Positions 8,984 through 19,203 of a DNA stretch of 23,804 bases are shown piece after piece. Every line of letters starts with the position of its first letter. Positions within the stretch are counted from its first letter, which is position 1. Source of the stretch: Haplomitrium mnioides (Eukaryota; Marchantiophyta; Haplomitriopsida; Calobryales); NCBI GenBank assembly GCA_049999725.1, contig JBNGIS010005119.1, positions 44,436-68,239 of the forward strand, written 5' to 3'. The notes beneath the pieces were generated by a model that made no database searches, was not told where the DNA came from, and was given only the letters and a program-made list of their open reading frames with translations. The translations under genes and the position numbers were made by a program.

Positions 8984-9853
8984 ATGGTGCGGGTGCATAC
9001 TTTCGTGGGACTGGTAGCGGTGGCATACGTTGGTGTGCTTTCGGTGGAGAGGCTGATTGTATGGAGTGGTGAACGGAAAGGAGAAAAGGTCTGGTTTTCT
9101 TTTTTGGACCCTGGACAAGTGGGATGCTTGATTTAATCCCGGTCTCCTATTAACCATGCTTGTGTGATACATACAAAATGTTTTTTTTTTCTTGGTTTCA
9201 CAGCCATCAGGAAAATAAAATTTCCTGATGGGTGCGACACTGCATCATATCTCATTTCCTGTTCCACCTCAGATGCTTATTCTTTTGTGTTTGGAATGGA
9301 GTCTAATTGGAGTCCAGTTGCAATGGCTGAGAATTGGAGACTCTCCTCCCAGTAACGAAGTCGAGAATCGTGCTTTCCGGTTCTTTAGACGTGCCGTCGT
9401 CAATCATATCCGAACAAAACAATTGTTGGACTGCCATCCTGAATCCCGACTGCGAGACTAGCTTGGCATTTGTTATTGTTTGCAGGCTTCTATTTTGCCT
9501 TGAGATTGATGTACCTTTCCAACAAGTCGCAAATCGTTTGGCTTGTCATGGCACTCAATGATCTGCCATGAAAATTCTCGAGGTTTGAGTTGTATGCTCT
9601 TTTCTGTCTATCTGTATGTAATTACAGGCAGTCAAGGATTTGGTAGGCGTGTCCTAGTTCTGTTTTTTCTCTGTAGAAGGCTGGGATGACTTGTTGAACT
9701 AGCTGCGTTCCCTGCAAAAAAAATGTACATTTGCTTCAAAGTAACTCCGACTACTTGGCTTTGCAGATAGAACAGATGAAGCTTCAATGGGAAGCTGAAG
9801 CCATCAAAAGGCAGTTGCTCAGAAAACAATATGAAAAGGATGCAAATATGTAG
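8984..9853 (+). CDS. small single-pass membrane protein, copy 2
   Basis: Exon 1 is 8984-9088 (MVRVHTFVGLVAVAYVGVLS, then VERLIVWSGERKGEK). Its donor is AAG|gtctgg. The best terminal exon is 9767-9853, after the acceptor GGCTTTGCAG and in phase 0: IEQMKLQWEAEAIKRQLLRK, then QYEKDANM and TAG. The joined product is 63 residues: a short N-terminus, one membrane span (about residues 6-26), and a charged, probably helical tail. Size and layout are typical of small mitochondrial or ER membrane subunits in plants, but I cannot name it. Exon 1 clearly duplicates the one at 5100. Other acceptors in the 678-base intron (9201, 9483, 9628) could define extra or alternative exons, for example GLLFCLEIDVPFQQVANRLA after 9483. 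Without splicing the frame ends at TAA 9134 (50 residues). Confidence 0.6.
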
Positions 9854-10515
9854 GAGCATAATTTGGCAGCACGCCACAAATTTTATGGTAGAAAGTGAAG
9901 GGTTGTTGTGGAGCTTATCAGGCCCTCTTTTTGGTCTTTTGATGGCTTGTAACCCTGGCACCCACCTCAGCTGTGTGATTCACTTAATAAGCCAGCAAAG
10001 TAGGCTCAAAGAACTAGTGGAGTGCATGGCCCATTAATATATTCTTGCTCCCTGTGCACCCCAAATGTTGAAATTTTTATGAAATAAGAACTCGACAACA
10101 TTTTCCGGTTCTCTTGCACTCTGCATTGTAGCATTCATAAGCTTAGAGAAACTAGTGGGCACCACTCTTCTGGCCTTGCTTCTTTTTCATTGCCTGTGTC
10201 TCAGTACCTGTGTTTCTACATGATTCAGTTGTTTTAAGGCCTGCAGTTTAGCTCCCATGGCACATGCAGGCATAAAATCTGTCTCGCAGCTTTTTTCGGT
10301 GTCAAGTATTCCCTTTGTACTACACTGGATTCTATGGCAGGTGTTTTTATGCATGCCTTTATATGAAGGATGTGACAGGTTTTCTTTTCTCTTATGGTAT
10401 GTGATTACAAGATGTGACCGGTACTTTTAAAGTCAAGCATCACTTTAGAGTCTTATCTTCTTTATCTTGTACTTAGATGTTAGAATGCAAACACAAATGT
10501 TTCTGAGATTGGCTT
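9854..10515. other. non-coding spacer
   Basis: Probably the 3' untranslated and intergenic DNA after the small membrane-protein gene. I see no AATAAA, no coding frame and no repeat unit here. Confidence 0.5.
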
Positions 10516-11013
10516 GTTTCTAGACTTTCAGAGGCGTCCATGAAGAACCCATTAATCTCTTTCTTGAACTTGGGTTTTCCTCACTTTCATGGAAGTGTGG
10601 GGTATCAAGACTTATATATCTTAAGAGTAGGAGTTCTTTCTTCTTGAACTTTGCAGTTTACTGGACTTTCATAGGTTGAGAGTAAGAACACTCTGGATTT
10701 CTAGACTTTTGTATTGGACTTGGGGTTTACTCACTTTCATGGAAGTGTGGGGTATCAAGACTTATATATCTTAACAGTGGAGTTCTTTCTTCTTGAACTT
10801 TGCAGTTTACTGGACTTTCATAGGTTGAGAGTAAGAACACTATGGATTTCTAGACTTTTGTATTGAACTTGGGGTTTTACTCACTTTCATGGAAGTGTGG
10901 GGTATCAAGACTTATATATCTTAAGAGTTGGAGTTCTTTCTTCTTGAACTTTGCAGTTTACTGGACTTTCATAGGTTGAGAGGAAGAACACTTTGGATTT
11001 CTAGACTTTTGTA
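10516..11013 (+). repeat. 150-bp tandem repeat, three copies plus a partial one
   Basis: The landmark GGAAGTGTGGGGTATCAAGA occurs at 10591, 10741 and 10891, exactly 150 bases apart. The units are about 95% identical, with changes such as GTAAGAACACTCTGG/CTATGG/CTTTGG. A partial unit end, TTTCTAGACTTT, precedes the first copy near 10520. Each unit holds internal echoes of ACTTTCAT. The high identity points to recent amplification. No open frame persists through it. Confidence 0.9.
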
Positions 11014-11198
11014 TTTTATCGAACTTTCACGTATTTGAAAGTACAACATTGGGCTTTATGGAAGTTTTGGGGTTTCTAAACTTTACTAAGATGTGTGTGA
11101 CAAAACACTTTCTTACAACACTCAAGATTTTGCATAACATTCAAGAATTTGCAATTACTAAAAGTTTGAACTATGAGAGAGACAAAATATGCATTGTG

Positions 11199-12380
11199 GA
11201 GCTTATGTATATAGAGTAGCTGCAAACCACTTCTATTGCCACAAGCTAAGCTAACTTTCATTGTTCCATATTAAGCTTATGTATGTAGAGTAGTTGCAAT
11301 TCGCTTTCATTGTTATATACTAAGCTTATGTATGTAGAGTAGTTGTATATGTAGAGTTGTATATGTAGAGTAGTTAAATTGCTTTCATTGCTACATATGA
11401 AGCTTATGTATGTAGAGTAGTTGTATATGTAGAGTAGTTGCAAATCACTTTCATTGCTACATAGGAAGCTTATGTATGTAGAGTAGTTGCAAATCACTTT
11501 CATCGCTTCATAGGAAGCTTATATATGTAGAGTTGTTGTTGCAAATTACTGTCATTGCTATATATGAAGCTTGTACATGTAGAGTCATGTAGAGTAGCTT
11601 GTACATGTAGAGTAGCTGCAAATCACTTTCATTGCTAGATATGAAGCTTATGTATTCAGAGTAGTTGCAACTAACTTTCACTCCTACATATGAAGCTTAT
11701 ATATGAAGAGTAGTTGCAAATCAATGTATTCAGAGTAGTTGCAACTAACTTTCACTCCTACATATGAAGCTTATATATGAAGAGTAGTTGCAAATCACTT
11801 TCGTTGCTAGATATGCTACATATGAAGCTAATGTATGTAGAGTGGTTGCAAAAAGCTTTCACACCTACATATGAAGCTTAAAGTCATTGCAAATCATTTT
11901 CATTGCTATGTATGAAGCTTATGTATGTAGAGAAATTACAAATCACTTTTATTGCTAGATATAGAGCTTATATATATAGAGTACTTGCAAATCACTATCA
12001 TTGCTACATATATAGCTAATGCATGTAAAGTAGTTGCAAATCACTTTTATTGCTATATATACAGTTGATGCATGTAGAGTAGTTGCAAATCACTTTTATT
12101 ACTACATATGAAGCTTATGTATGTAGAGTAGTTGCAAATTACTTTCATTGCTAGATGTGAAGCTTATGTATGTAGAATAGCTACAAATCACATTCATTGC
12201 TAGATATGAAGCTTATGTACATAGAGTAGTTGCAAATCACTTTCATTGCTAGATATGAAGCTTATGTATGTAGAGAAGTTGTGAATCACTTTCATTGCTA
12301 CATATAAAGCTTATGTATGTAGAGAAGTTGCGAATCACTTTCATTGCTACATATAAAGCTTATGTATGTAGAGTAGTTGA
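11199..12380 (+). repeat. 49-bp minisatellite, about 24 copies
   Basis: The unit is approximately AGCTTATGTATGTAGAGTAG followed by TTGCAAATCACTTTCATTGC and TACATATGA. In the clean right part the landmark AGCTTATGT falls at 12112, 12161, 12210 and 12259, a steady 49-base period. The left part is more diverged, with partial units and short insertions (around 11340 and 11580). The array ends directly at the LTR-homologous block starting at 12382, so it either lies inside a longer LTR or flanks the element. Confidence 0.9.
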
Positions 12381-12381
12381 T

Positions 12382-12746
12382 AGTACAAGAATAAGAAAAT
12401 AGAAAATAGAGTGAATGAAGTGGTAGAGAGCTACTTTTAGAGTTGAGATAAGATTACTTACCTTCGGAGTCACTTTTAGTAGAGAGTTACTTTTAGGGTT
12501 GAGATTAGAAGTGACTTGTAAGTGAAGAAAGAGGTATGACACCCTCTTCTCTTGCATAAATAGCAGGGCTTCTTAGCCCCACTCTTCATTTTGGAGTTCC
12601 TCTCGATTCAGTTTGGTTCTTTGGTTTCTTGGCTTTCGCTAGCACTCTTGGATTTTGTTTGCTTATTGGCTTTGAGTTATATAACTCTATTGGAGTTATC
12701 TTGAAGTTGTTACTTATTTGGAAGTTGGTCTTTGAGTTCTTTTACA
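12382..12746 (+). mobile_element. 5' LTR (or its 3' part) of a Ty3/gypsy element
   Basis: This stretch is homologous to block A at 74-446. It ends with TTTTACA ten bases before a tRNA primer site, the expected position of a 5' LTR end. A TATA-like CATAAATAG lies at 12555-12563. Within it the GGTTGAGATTAGA-type motif is repeated twice about 55 bases apart. The left end is uncertain: homology to block A begins at 12382, exactly where the 49-bp array ends. No second LTR copy follows the coding region in this window. Confidence 0.75.
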
Positions 12747-12756
12747 TTTGGAAGTT

Positions 12757-12774
12757 TGGTATCAGAGCCACGAT
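12757..12774 (+). other. primer-binding site, initiator-Met tRNA
   Basis: TGGTATCAGAGCC is the exact complement of the 3' end of plant initiator-Met tRNA; the next five bases match partly (16 of 18 overall). This is where reverse transcription of the element would start, and it fixes the element's direction as plus. It lies 14 bases before the gag ATG region begins. Confidence 0.9.
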
Positions 12775-12787
12775 TCTTTTTGGTCGA

Positions 12788-13671
12788 ATGGAGAATCAAG
12801 AAACGAGGATGCAAGCGATACAACAACAAATTGAACATCTTTCTCGTCTTTTAGAAGTTCAAATGCAAATGGGGAAGAGGGCGCATTTTCATAAAGAAGA
12901 AAGTCATAAGCGGTTTCCTATGCCAAAAGTATATGATGGGAAGACAGTTTCTGGCACATATGAGAATTTCTTGTTCGATTATGAACAATATTTTGAAGCT
13001 ATTAACATGAGAAGATGGTCAAAGATTTCTATTTGCTGCAAGTCAATTAGAGAGAGTGGCAAAAACTTGGTGGAGATATCAAATTGAGCAAGCTCAACAT
13101 GGATTTGTCACTCAAATTGCTTCTTGGCAAGAGTTCAAATAAGCAGTGAATATAAGACTTATGGTTCTTAATGCTCCAAAGGTGGCAAGAGATCACTTGG
13201 CGAAATTGAAACAACTTGGTACGATAAGGAGCTATGTCATGCAATTTCATAATATCATTATGAAAAATCCTAATATGGATGAATGAGAAGCTTTAGATCG
13301 CTTTATTTGAGGATTGAAACCTCGCACTAGAATGGAAGTGACAGTGAGAGAGCCCTCTCAACTAGAAGAAGCAATGCGAATGATTGAACAATATGACTCG
13401 CTATTAGCGACCACTGAAGCTAGGGCCACATCTACAACAAGCTTTACCAAATGTTCGTGTGCCAGGAAATGAGATTGTACCTATGGAGATGGATGTGGCG
13501 CAGAGAAAAACACTCACTGATGTAGAGCATGAGCGCCTATGCCAAAGTGGAGGATGTTTTTATTGTCGAAAGCTTGGTCATATGATTGCAAATTGCCCAT
13601 GTCGCCAAGGTCGACCACGTGCTCTTATTCAAGCAGCAACTTTTGAAGAAGAAAATCAAGGAAACAACTGA
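12788..13671 (+). pseudogene. gag: Ty3/gypsy Gag, broken
   Basis: ATG at 12788 opens MENQETRMQAIQQQIEHLSR. The retrotransposon Gag domain then continues in another frame from about 13014 (AKTWWRYQIEQAQHGF..., RSYVMQFHN..., LKPRTRMEV). In-frame stops lie at 13140 (TAA), 13284 (TGA) and 13308 (TGA). A second shift leads to the frame from about 13459, which holds a perfect CCHC zinc knuckle (CFYCRKLGHMIANC, about 13555-13596). It ends at TGA 13669. Gag would form the particle shell and bind the RNA. At least two frameshifts and three stops make this copy non-functional. The family assignment is firm from domain order and motifs. Confidence 0.9.
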
Positions 13672-13706
13672 CCTTAGTAAAGATAGTCAAGCGATTTACT
13701 AAGAGC

Positions 13707-14030
13707 TTGATTAGTTCCAATGGAATTAAAAGCTCGATAAGAATTAGAAGCACCTTGCTTCATCTAGACAGTATAGTTGATGAGAATTCTTGTAGAATGT
13801 TGGTAGATTGTGGAAGCTCTAAAAATTTCATGTCATTACGTTTTGTAGAGAAAATCAAAGCTAAAACTTTGCCTATCAATGGAAGTTTTGTGACTATGAC
13901 CGACGGCCAAAAACATGAGGTATTCCATTCACACAATCCATTTCTTCTAAGGATTGGCAAAGAGTATGAAGAATTTATGAATTTTGTTATTACACCCATA
14001 TAGTATGACATTATTTTGGGTTTGCCTTGG
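13707..14030 (+). pseudogene. pro: Ty3/gypsy aspartic protease, broken
   Basis: The frame carries CRMLVDCGSSKNFMS, the place of the usual D-(S/T)-G-A active-site loop; here it is D-C-G-S. After an in-frame TAG it continues with YDIILGLPWLED, the conserved end of retropepsin-like domains in plant gypsy elements. The active-site aspartate is retained, but the next residue is altered and a stop splits the domain. Frame differs from both gag and RT. Confidence 0.85.
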
Positions 14031-14289
14031 CTTGAAGATTGATCCGCTCAAGTTAATTAGGCAAAATGATAAATTTCAAGTTACTTTACAAGGAAAGAAA
14101 TTTCTTTTAGGGCATTTGGCACCGTTGGTGAAGAGGCCTAAATCAGTTGAGTATAATGTTTTGATAGAGAAAGAGTTGCCTGTTTTTGCTGTATGGATCA
14201 AGCATATCATAGGCTTCAATAAGAAGGGAGGGAAATCTGTACCAACCTCAATGATTGATGATGTTTTGAAGGAGTTTTCATAAGTGTTT

Positions 14290-15600
14290 CTGGATGATTT
14301 GCCAAAAGAGCTACCACATGATCGTGGAATACCCTTTTCGATTGAGTTGATACTAAGAAGTACTTCGTAAAATCAACCTATATACCGATGATCGCCACAA
14401 GAGTTGGAAGAGCTTCGCAAGACCCTGACGGATCTTCTTGAGAAGGATTTTATTCAGCATAGTACTTTGTCTTGGAGAGCACCGATATTTTTTGTACCAA
14501 AGAAAGATGGTGGATTTTGTCTTTGTACTGATTATTGTGGTTTGAATTATCAAACAGTAAAGAATGCTTATTTTTTACCACATAATAATGATTTGTTGGA
14601 TTAATTGAGTGGTGCACGATTTTTTTCCAAGATGGATTTTTAAAGTAGATATTGGCAAATTCCTCTCAAGCCAAGTGATGTGTTAAAGACAACTTTTTGC
14701 ACAAGGTATGGGCATTTTGAGTGGAAGGTTCTTACATTTGGTCCTACTAATGCTCCAACCATATTCATAAATCAAATACATCAAATTTTTGATGGGCTAT
14801 TAGATAAGTCAGTTTTAGTATTCTTAGATGATATCTTTATTTTTAGCAAAACTGAAGTTGAGCATCGTCATCATCTAAAAGAAGTATTGCAAAGGTTTTG
14901 CAATTGGAAGTTTTATTGCAAGAGATCCAAGTGTGAATTTTGGAAGCAAGAGGTTACTTACCTAGGGCACAAGATGTCTGCGAATGGTATCAAGATGGAA
15001 GAAGAGAAAATTAAAGTTATCACACAAAAGCCAACACCAATGGAAGCAAAGGATATTAGAGCCTTCAATGGATTGGCAAGCTTTTGTCAACAATTCATCC
15101 ATTATTATGTGCATATTGCTGCACCACTTACAGATCTACTAGGCCAAGAGGTCAAGTTTCAATAGGCTGCCGAAGAGCAAGCGGCATTTCAACATCTCAA
15201 GGATGTAGTCTCTTCTTGTCCTATTCTACAACCATATGATCCAAATGCACATTGTATAGTTGTTTTTGATACTTCTAATTTTGCTATTAGAGCAGTTTTA
15301 CAGCAAGAGTTTGAGGATGGACTTCATCTAATTGTCTTTATGTCACGCTGATTAAATGCCATGAAGAGAAATTATTTTGCAAGGGATCGAGAGAAATTGG
15401 CAATGGTTTATGCTACCAAAGTGTGGAGGCGCTATCTTTTGAGAAGACATATGCTTATACGCACACATCATAAACCATTGTTACAAGCAATTCATTTGGA
15501 AAATATGACAAGTCGCCATCACCGATGGGAAGATCAATTTGCAATTCTTTGATATCAAGCTATAGTACAAGCTTGGAAGATTCCACACCATTCTTGATGT
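14290..15600 (+). pseudogene. pol: Ty3/gypsy reverse transcriptase and RNase H, broken
   Basis: From 14404 to about 15600 one frame holds the domains, interrupted by stops only. RT motifs: QELEELRKTLTDLLEKDFIQ, FFVPKKDGGF, FSKMDF, LTFGPTNAPTIF and the catalytic VFLDDI (F-L-D-D in place of Y-x-D-D) at about 14821-14832. The connection GHKMSANGIKM and RNase H (FDTSNFAIRAVLQQ, YFARDREKLAMVYATKVWRR, RTHHKPLLQ) follow. In RNase H the usual T-D-H-K is T-H-H-K, so an active-site aspartate is lost. In-frame stops include those after NDLLD (about 14602), within KMDF-SRYW (14641), at 15163, 15349 and 15550. The element cannot make this polyprotein. Confidence 0.92.
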
Positions 15601-15848
15601 ACTGTCATGAAGGTCGGATCATCAAGTGACTATAGTGGAGGTGAGCAACATTAGTATCTTACATTTGGATGAGGCAACTAGTGGGAGTTATCGTCAAAAA
15701 CTACAAGAAGATGTTTTTTTAGTCTTGTTTGGGTACAAGTGGTTATCAAAGATAGGAGTATCATTTTTTTTCCATTCAAGATGGTATTCTCCATTGAGGC
15801 TATCAAATATATATTCCACAAGATGATACACTTTGAATGGCTTGCTTA

Positions 15849-16985
15849 CAAGAAGTGCATGACATTCCTATCTCTGGGCATATTGGAGTAGATAAAACTA
15901 CAGAGTTGCTTCAAGTTACTTGGTGGTGATCTAACTTGGCTCAAGATGTTCGTGGTTTTGTTTGTTCGTGTGAAAGTTGTCAATGAAACAATTCTTTGAA
16001 TCAAAAACCAGCGGGACTTCTTCAACCATTACCAATCCCCATTGGTCATTGGGAACATGCAACCTTGGATCTTGTTACTTCACTTCCAACTGCGCTTTGT
16101 GGGTTTACTGTCATTGTAGTGTTTATGGACAAGCTCAGCAAGCATATTCATTTAGCATCAACGGTGGATACAATAGATGCTCCATGATTGGCAAAAATTT
16201 ACTTTGATATTGTCTTTTGTCATCATGGTATGCCTAATGTGTTAATATCTAATAGGGAACTCCGTTTCACCGAAAAGTTTTGGCGAGAGTTGTTCAAAAT
16301 TTTAAGCACTAAGCTCACTATATCTATTACTTATCATCCTCAAACAAATGGGCAAACAAAGCATGCTAATCGCACTGTGGAGGAAATGCTTCGCGCATTC
16401 ATCAATGTTAATCATACTGATTGGGATAGTTTCTTACCAACTGTGAAGTTCGCCTACAACAACTCCAGACAAGAAAGTACTGGGTTTTCTTCTTTATTTC
16501 TTAATTCAGGTCAATATCATCTTGTTCTCAATGGTGTGCTTTCTTCTTCTTCTTCCAATGTTCCAAGTATTTCTACCTTTTTGTCTCGTTTATCTTCTTC
16601 CTTGCAAAATGCTCGCAACCATCTTACTGTTGCTCAAAATCGGCACAAACAATATGTCGATAGCCATCATTGTGATTGCTCTTATGTTTTCATAGCAAAG
16701 GATATATCAGGGCATGTTTGATTTGCAAGATACATAAGAGCTCCTATAACGGAGAGATATGGTATCTTGGATCCAAGGATTAGCTCTAGGTGACCAAGTT
16801 ATGTTATCTACTCATGATCTACAATTGTCTTTAGATACTCAAGTCCATAAGTTATCTCTTGCTTGAATTGGTCATTCTCTATTTCTCAGGTTATTTCTCT
16901 CATTGTTTTTAAACTTGACCTTCCTCTTCATATGAAGATTCATCTTGTGTTTCATGTCTCTAAGCTTAAGCCTTCAAGTCAGTTT
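15849..16985 (+). pseudogene. pol: Ty3/gypsy integrase, catalytic triad lost
   Basis: One frame from 15849 holds the zinc-binding part (H-x6-H in HDIPISGH, then CESC), with stops between. The core domain follows: ATLDLVTSLP (first D kept), LISNRELRFTEKFW (second D changed to N, 16251-16253) and YHPQTNGQTKHANRTVEEML (catalytic E changed to K, 16359-16361). The N22-K58 spacing keeps the family's 35-residue gap. After a frameshift the C-terminal GDQVMLST...LPLHMKIHLVFHVSKLKPS motif typical of gypsy integrases is visible up to about 16985. No chromodomain is seen, because tandem repeats begin there. The loss of two catalytic residues by G-to-A changes fits long inactivity. Confidence 0.92.
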
Positions 16986-19203
16986 GTATGAGCATTTTTT
17001 TTACGACATGATATTTTTTATTGCCTTCAAGTCACTTTGTATCAACATTCTTTCTACTATCTCACGTTCTTGATTGCCTTCAAGTAACTTTGTATGAGCA
17101 TTCTTTCTAAGAGTTGATGATTTTGACTACATTCAAGTCACTTTGTATAGGAATTCTTTCTACTAGATGATGTTTTTTCTTGCCTTCAAATCACTTTGTA
17201 TAGGCATTTTTTCAATGAGATGTAGGTTTATGTTGCCTTCAAGTGTATGAGCATTATTTTCTATAAGTTAATGTTTTTGATTGCCTTTAAGTCACTTTGT
17301 TTGAGCATTCTTTCTACTAGTTGATGTGTTTGATTACATTCAAGTCACTTTGTATGTGCATTCTTTCTACAAGCTCATGTTTTTTATTGCCCTCAAGTCA
17401 CATTGTATGAGCATTTTTTCTATAAGATGATGTTTTCAACTTCCTTCAAGGTACTTTGTGTAGGCATTTCTTCCACTAGTTAATTTTTTTATTTCCTTCA
17501 AGTCACTTTGTATAAGCATCCTTTCTAAGAGCGTTTTTGATTGCCTTCAAGTCATTTTGTATGACCATTCTTTCTACGAGCTAATGTTTTTTATTGGCTT
17601 TAAGTCATTTTGTATGAGCATTCTTTCTACTAGCTTATGCTTTTTATTGCCTTCAAGTTACTTGTTTTGAGCACTTTTTTTACAATCTGATGTTTTTTAT
17701 TGCCTTCAAGTCACTTCGTATGAGCATACTTTCTAGTAGTTGTTTTTTTTATTGCCTTTGAGTCACTTCATATAAGCATTCTTTTTGCTAGCTGGTGTTT
17801 TTGATTGCCTTCAAGTCACTTTGTATGAGCATTATTTCTACAAGCTAATGTTTTTGATTGCCTTCAAGTCACTTTGTATGAGCATTCTTTCTACCAAGTG
17901 ATGTTTTAGATTGCCTTCAAGTCCCTTCGTATAAGCATTCTTTCTACTAGTTGTTGTTTTTTACTACCTTCCATTTATTTTGTATGAGCACTCTTTCTAC
18001 GAGTTGATGATTTTTATTGCCTTCAAGTTACTTTGTATGAGTATTCTTTGTAGAAACTGATGTTTTTTATTGCCTTCAAGTTACTTTGTATCAGCATTCT
18101 TTCTACTAGCTGATGTTTTTCATTGCCTTCAAGTCACTTTGTTTGAGCATTATTTTTACTAGCTTATTATTTTTATTGCCTTCAAGTCACTTTGTATGAA
18201 CATTCTTTGTACGAGTTGATGTTTTTGATTTTCTTCAATTAGCTTTTTATGACCATTCTTTCTACGATCCGATGTCTTTCATTGTCTTCAAGTCACTCTG
18301 TATGAGCATTCTTTCTACAAGCTGATGTTTTTTATTTCTTTCAAGTCATTTTGTATGAACATTCTTTCTACGAGCTGATGTTTTTGATTGTCTTTAAGTC
18401 ACTTTGTATAAGCATTCTTTCTACTAGTTGATGTTTTAATTTGCTTTCAAGTCACTTTGTATGAGCATTCTTTCTACAAGATGATGTTTTTTATTACCTT
18501 CAAGTCACTTTTTGTGAGCTTTCTTTTTACGAGTTTATGTTTTTAATTGCTTTGACGTGACTTTGTGTAAGCATTGTTTCTACGAGCTTATGTTTTTGAT
18601 TGCTTTCAAGTAACTTTGTATGAGCATTTTTTCTATGAATCTCTATTTTTTATTGCCTTCAAGTTANNNNNNNNNNNNNNNNNNNNNNNNNNNNNNNNNN
18701 NNNNNNNNNNNNNNNNNNNNNNNNNNNNNNNNNNNNNNNNNNNNNNNNNNNNNNNNNNNNNNNNNNTTGTATGAGCATTCTTTCTACGAGACGATGTTTT
18801 TTATTACCTTCAAGTCACTTTTTGTGAGCTTTCTTTTTATGAGTTTATGTTTTTAATTGCTTTGACGTGACTTTGTATGAGCATTTTTTCTACGAATCTC
18901 TATTTTTTATTGCCTTCAAGTTACTTTGTAGGGGCATTCTTTCTATGAGCTTATGTTTTTTATTGCTTTCAAGTGACTCGGTATGAGCATTCTTTCTACA
19001 AGCTTTTGTTTTTTATTGCCTTCATGTTACTTTGTATGAGCATTCTTTTTACGATTTCATGTTTTTAATTTCTTTCAAGTCACTTCATATGAGCATTCTT
19101 TCTACGAGCTTTTGTTTTTGATTGAATTTAAGTCACTTTGAATGAGCATGTTTTTGGTTGTCTTCAAGTCACTTTGTATAAGCATTCTTTCTACGAGCTT
19201 ATA
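16986..19203 (+). repeat. 53-bp minisatellite, about 40 copies
   Basis: The unit is about GCATTCTTTCTACGAGCTGA then TGTTTTTTATTGCCTTCAAG then TCACTTTGTATGA. Successive GCATT landmarks at 17829 and 17882 give a 53-base period. Units vary by 10-20%, with an occasional shortened copy (17240, 17530). The array begins at the last recognisable integrase codons and is interrupted by an N gap. It occupies the place where a 3' untranslated region and 3' LTR would be expected. Confidence 0.92.
18667..18766. other. assembly gap (100 N) inside the 53-bp array
   Basis: Exactly 100 N. The array's true length is therefore unknown. The sequence on the two sides is a near copy of itself (see findings). Confidence 0.95.

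Noticed and set aside
5340-9520. Possible colinear homology of FRRAV (about 5365 and 9390) and FQQV (about 5645 and 9510) between the two duplicate loci
   Set aside because: Distances from the respective start codons disagree for the first pair (about 265 against 405 bases), so the matches may be chance; only the first-exon homology is safe.
11258-11503. Minus-strand frame with Tyr/Asn-rich repeats
   Set aside because: It is the translation of the 49-bp minisatellite.
11199-12380. CRISPR array in the 49-bp or 53-bp repeats
   Set aside because: The whole unit repeats with gradual divergence; there are no unique spacers, and the context is a eukaryotic genome.
18574-18856. Open frames crossing the second N gap
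   Set aside because: Artefact of undefined bases inside a tandem repeat.
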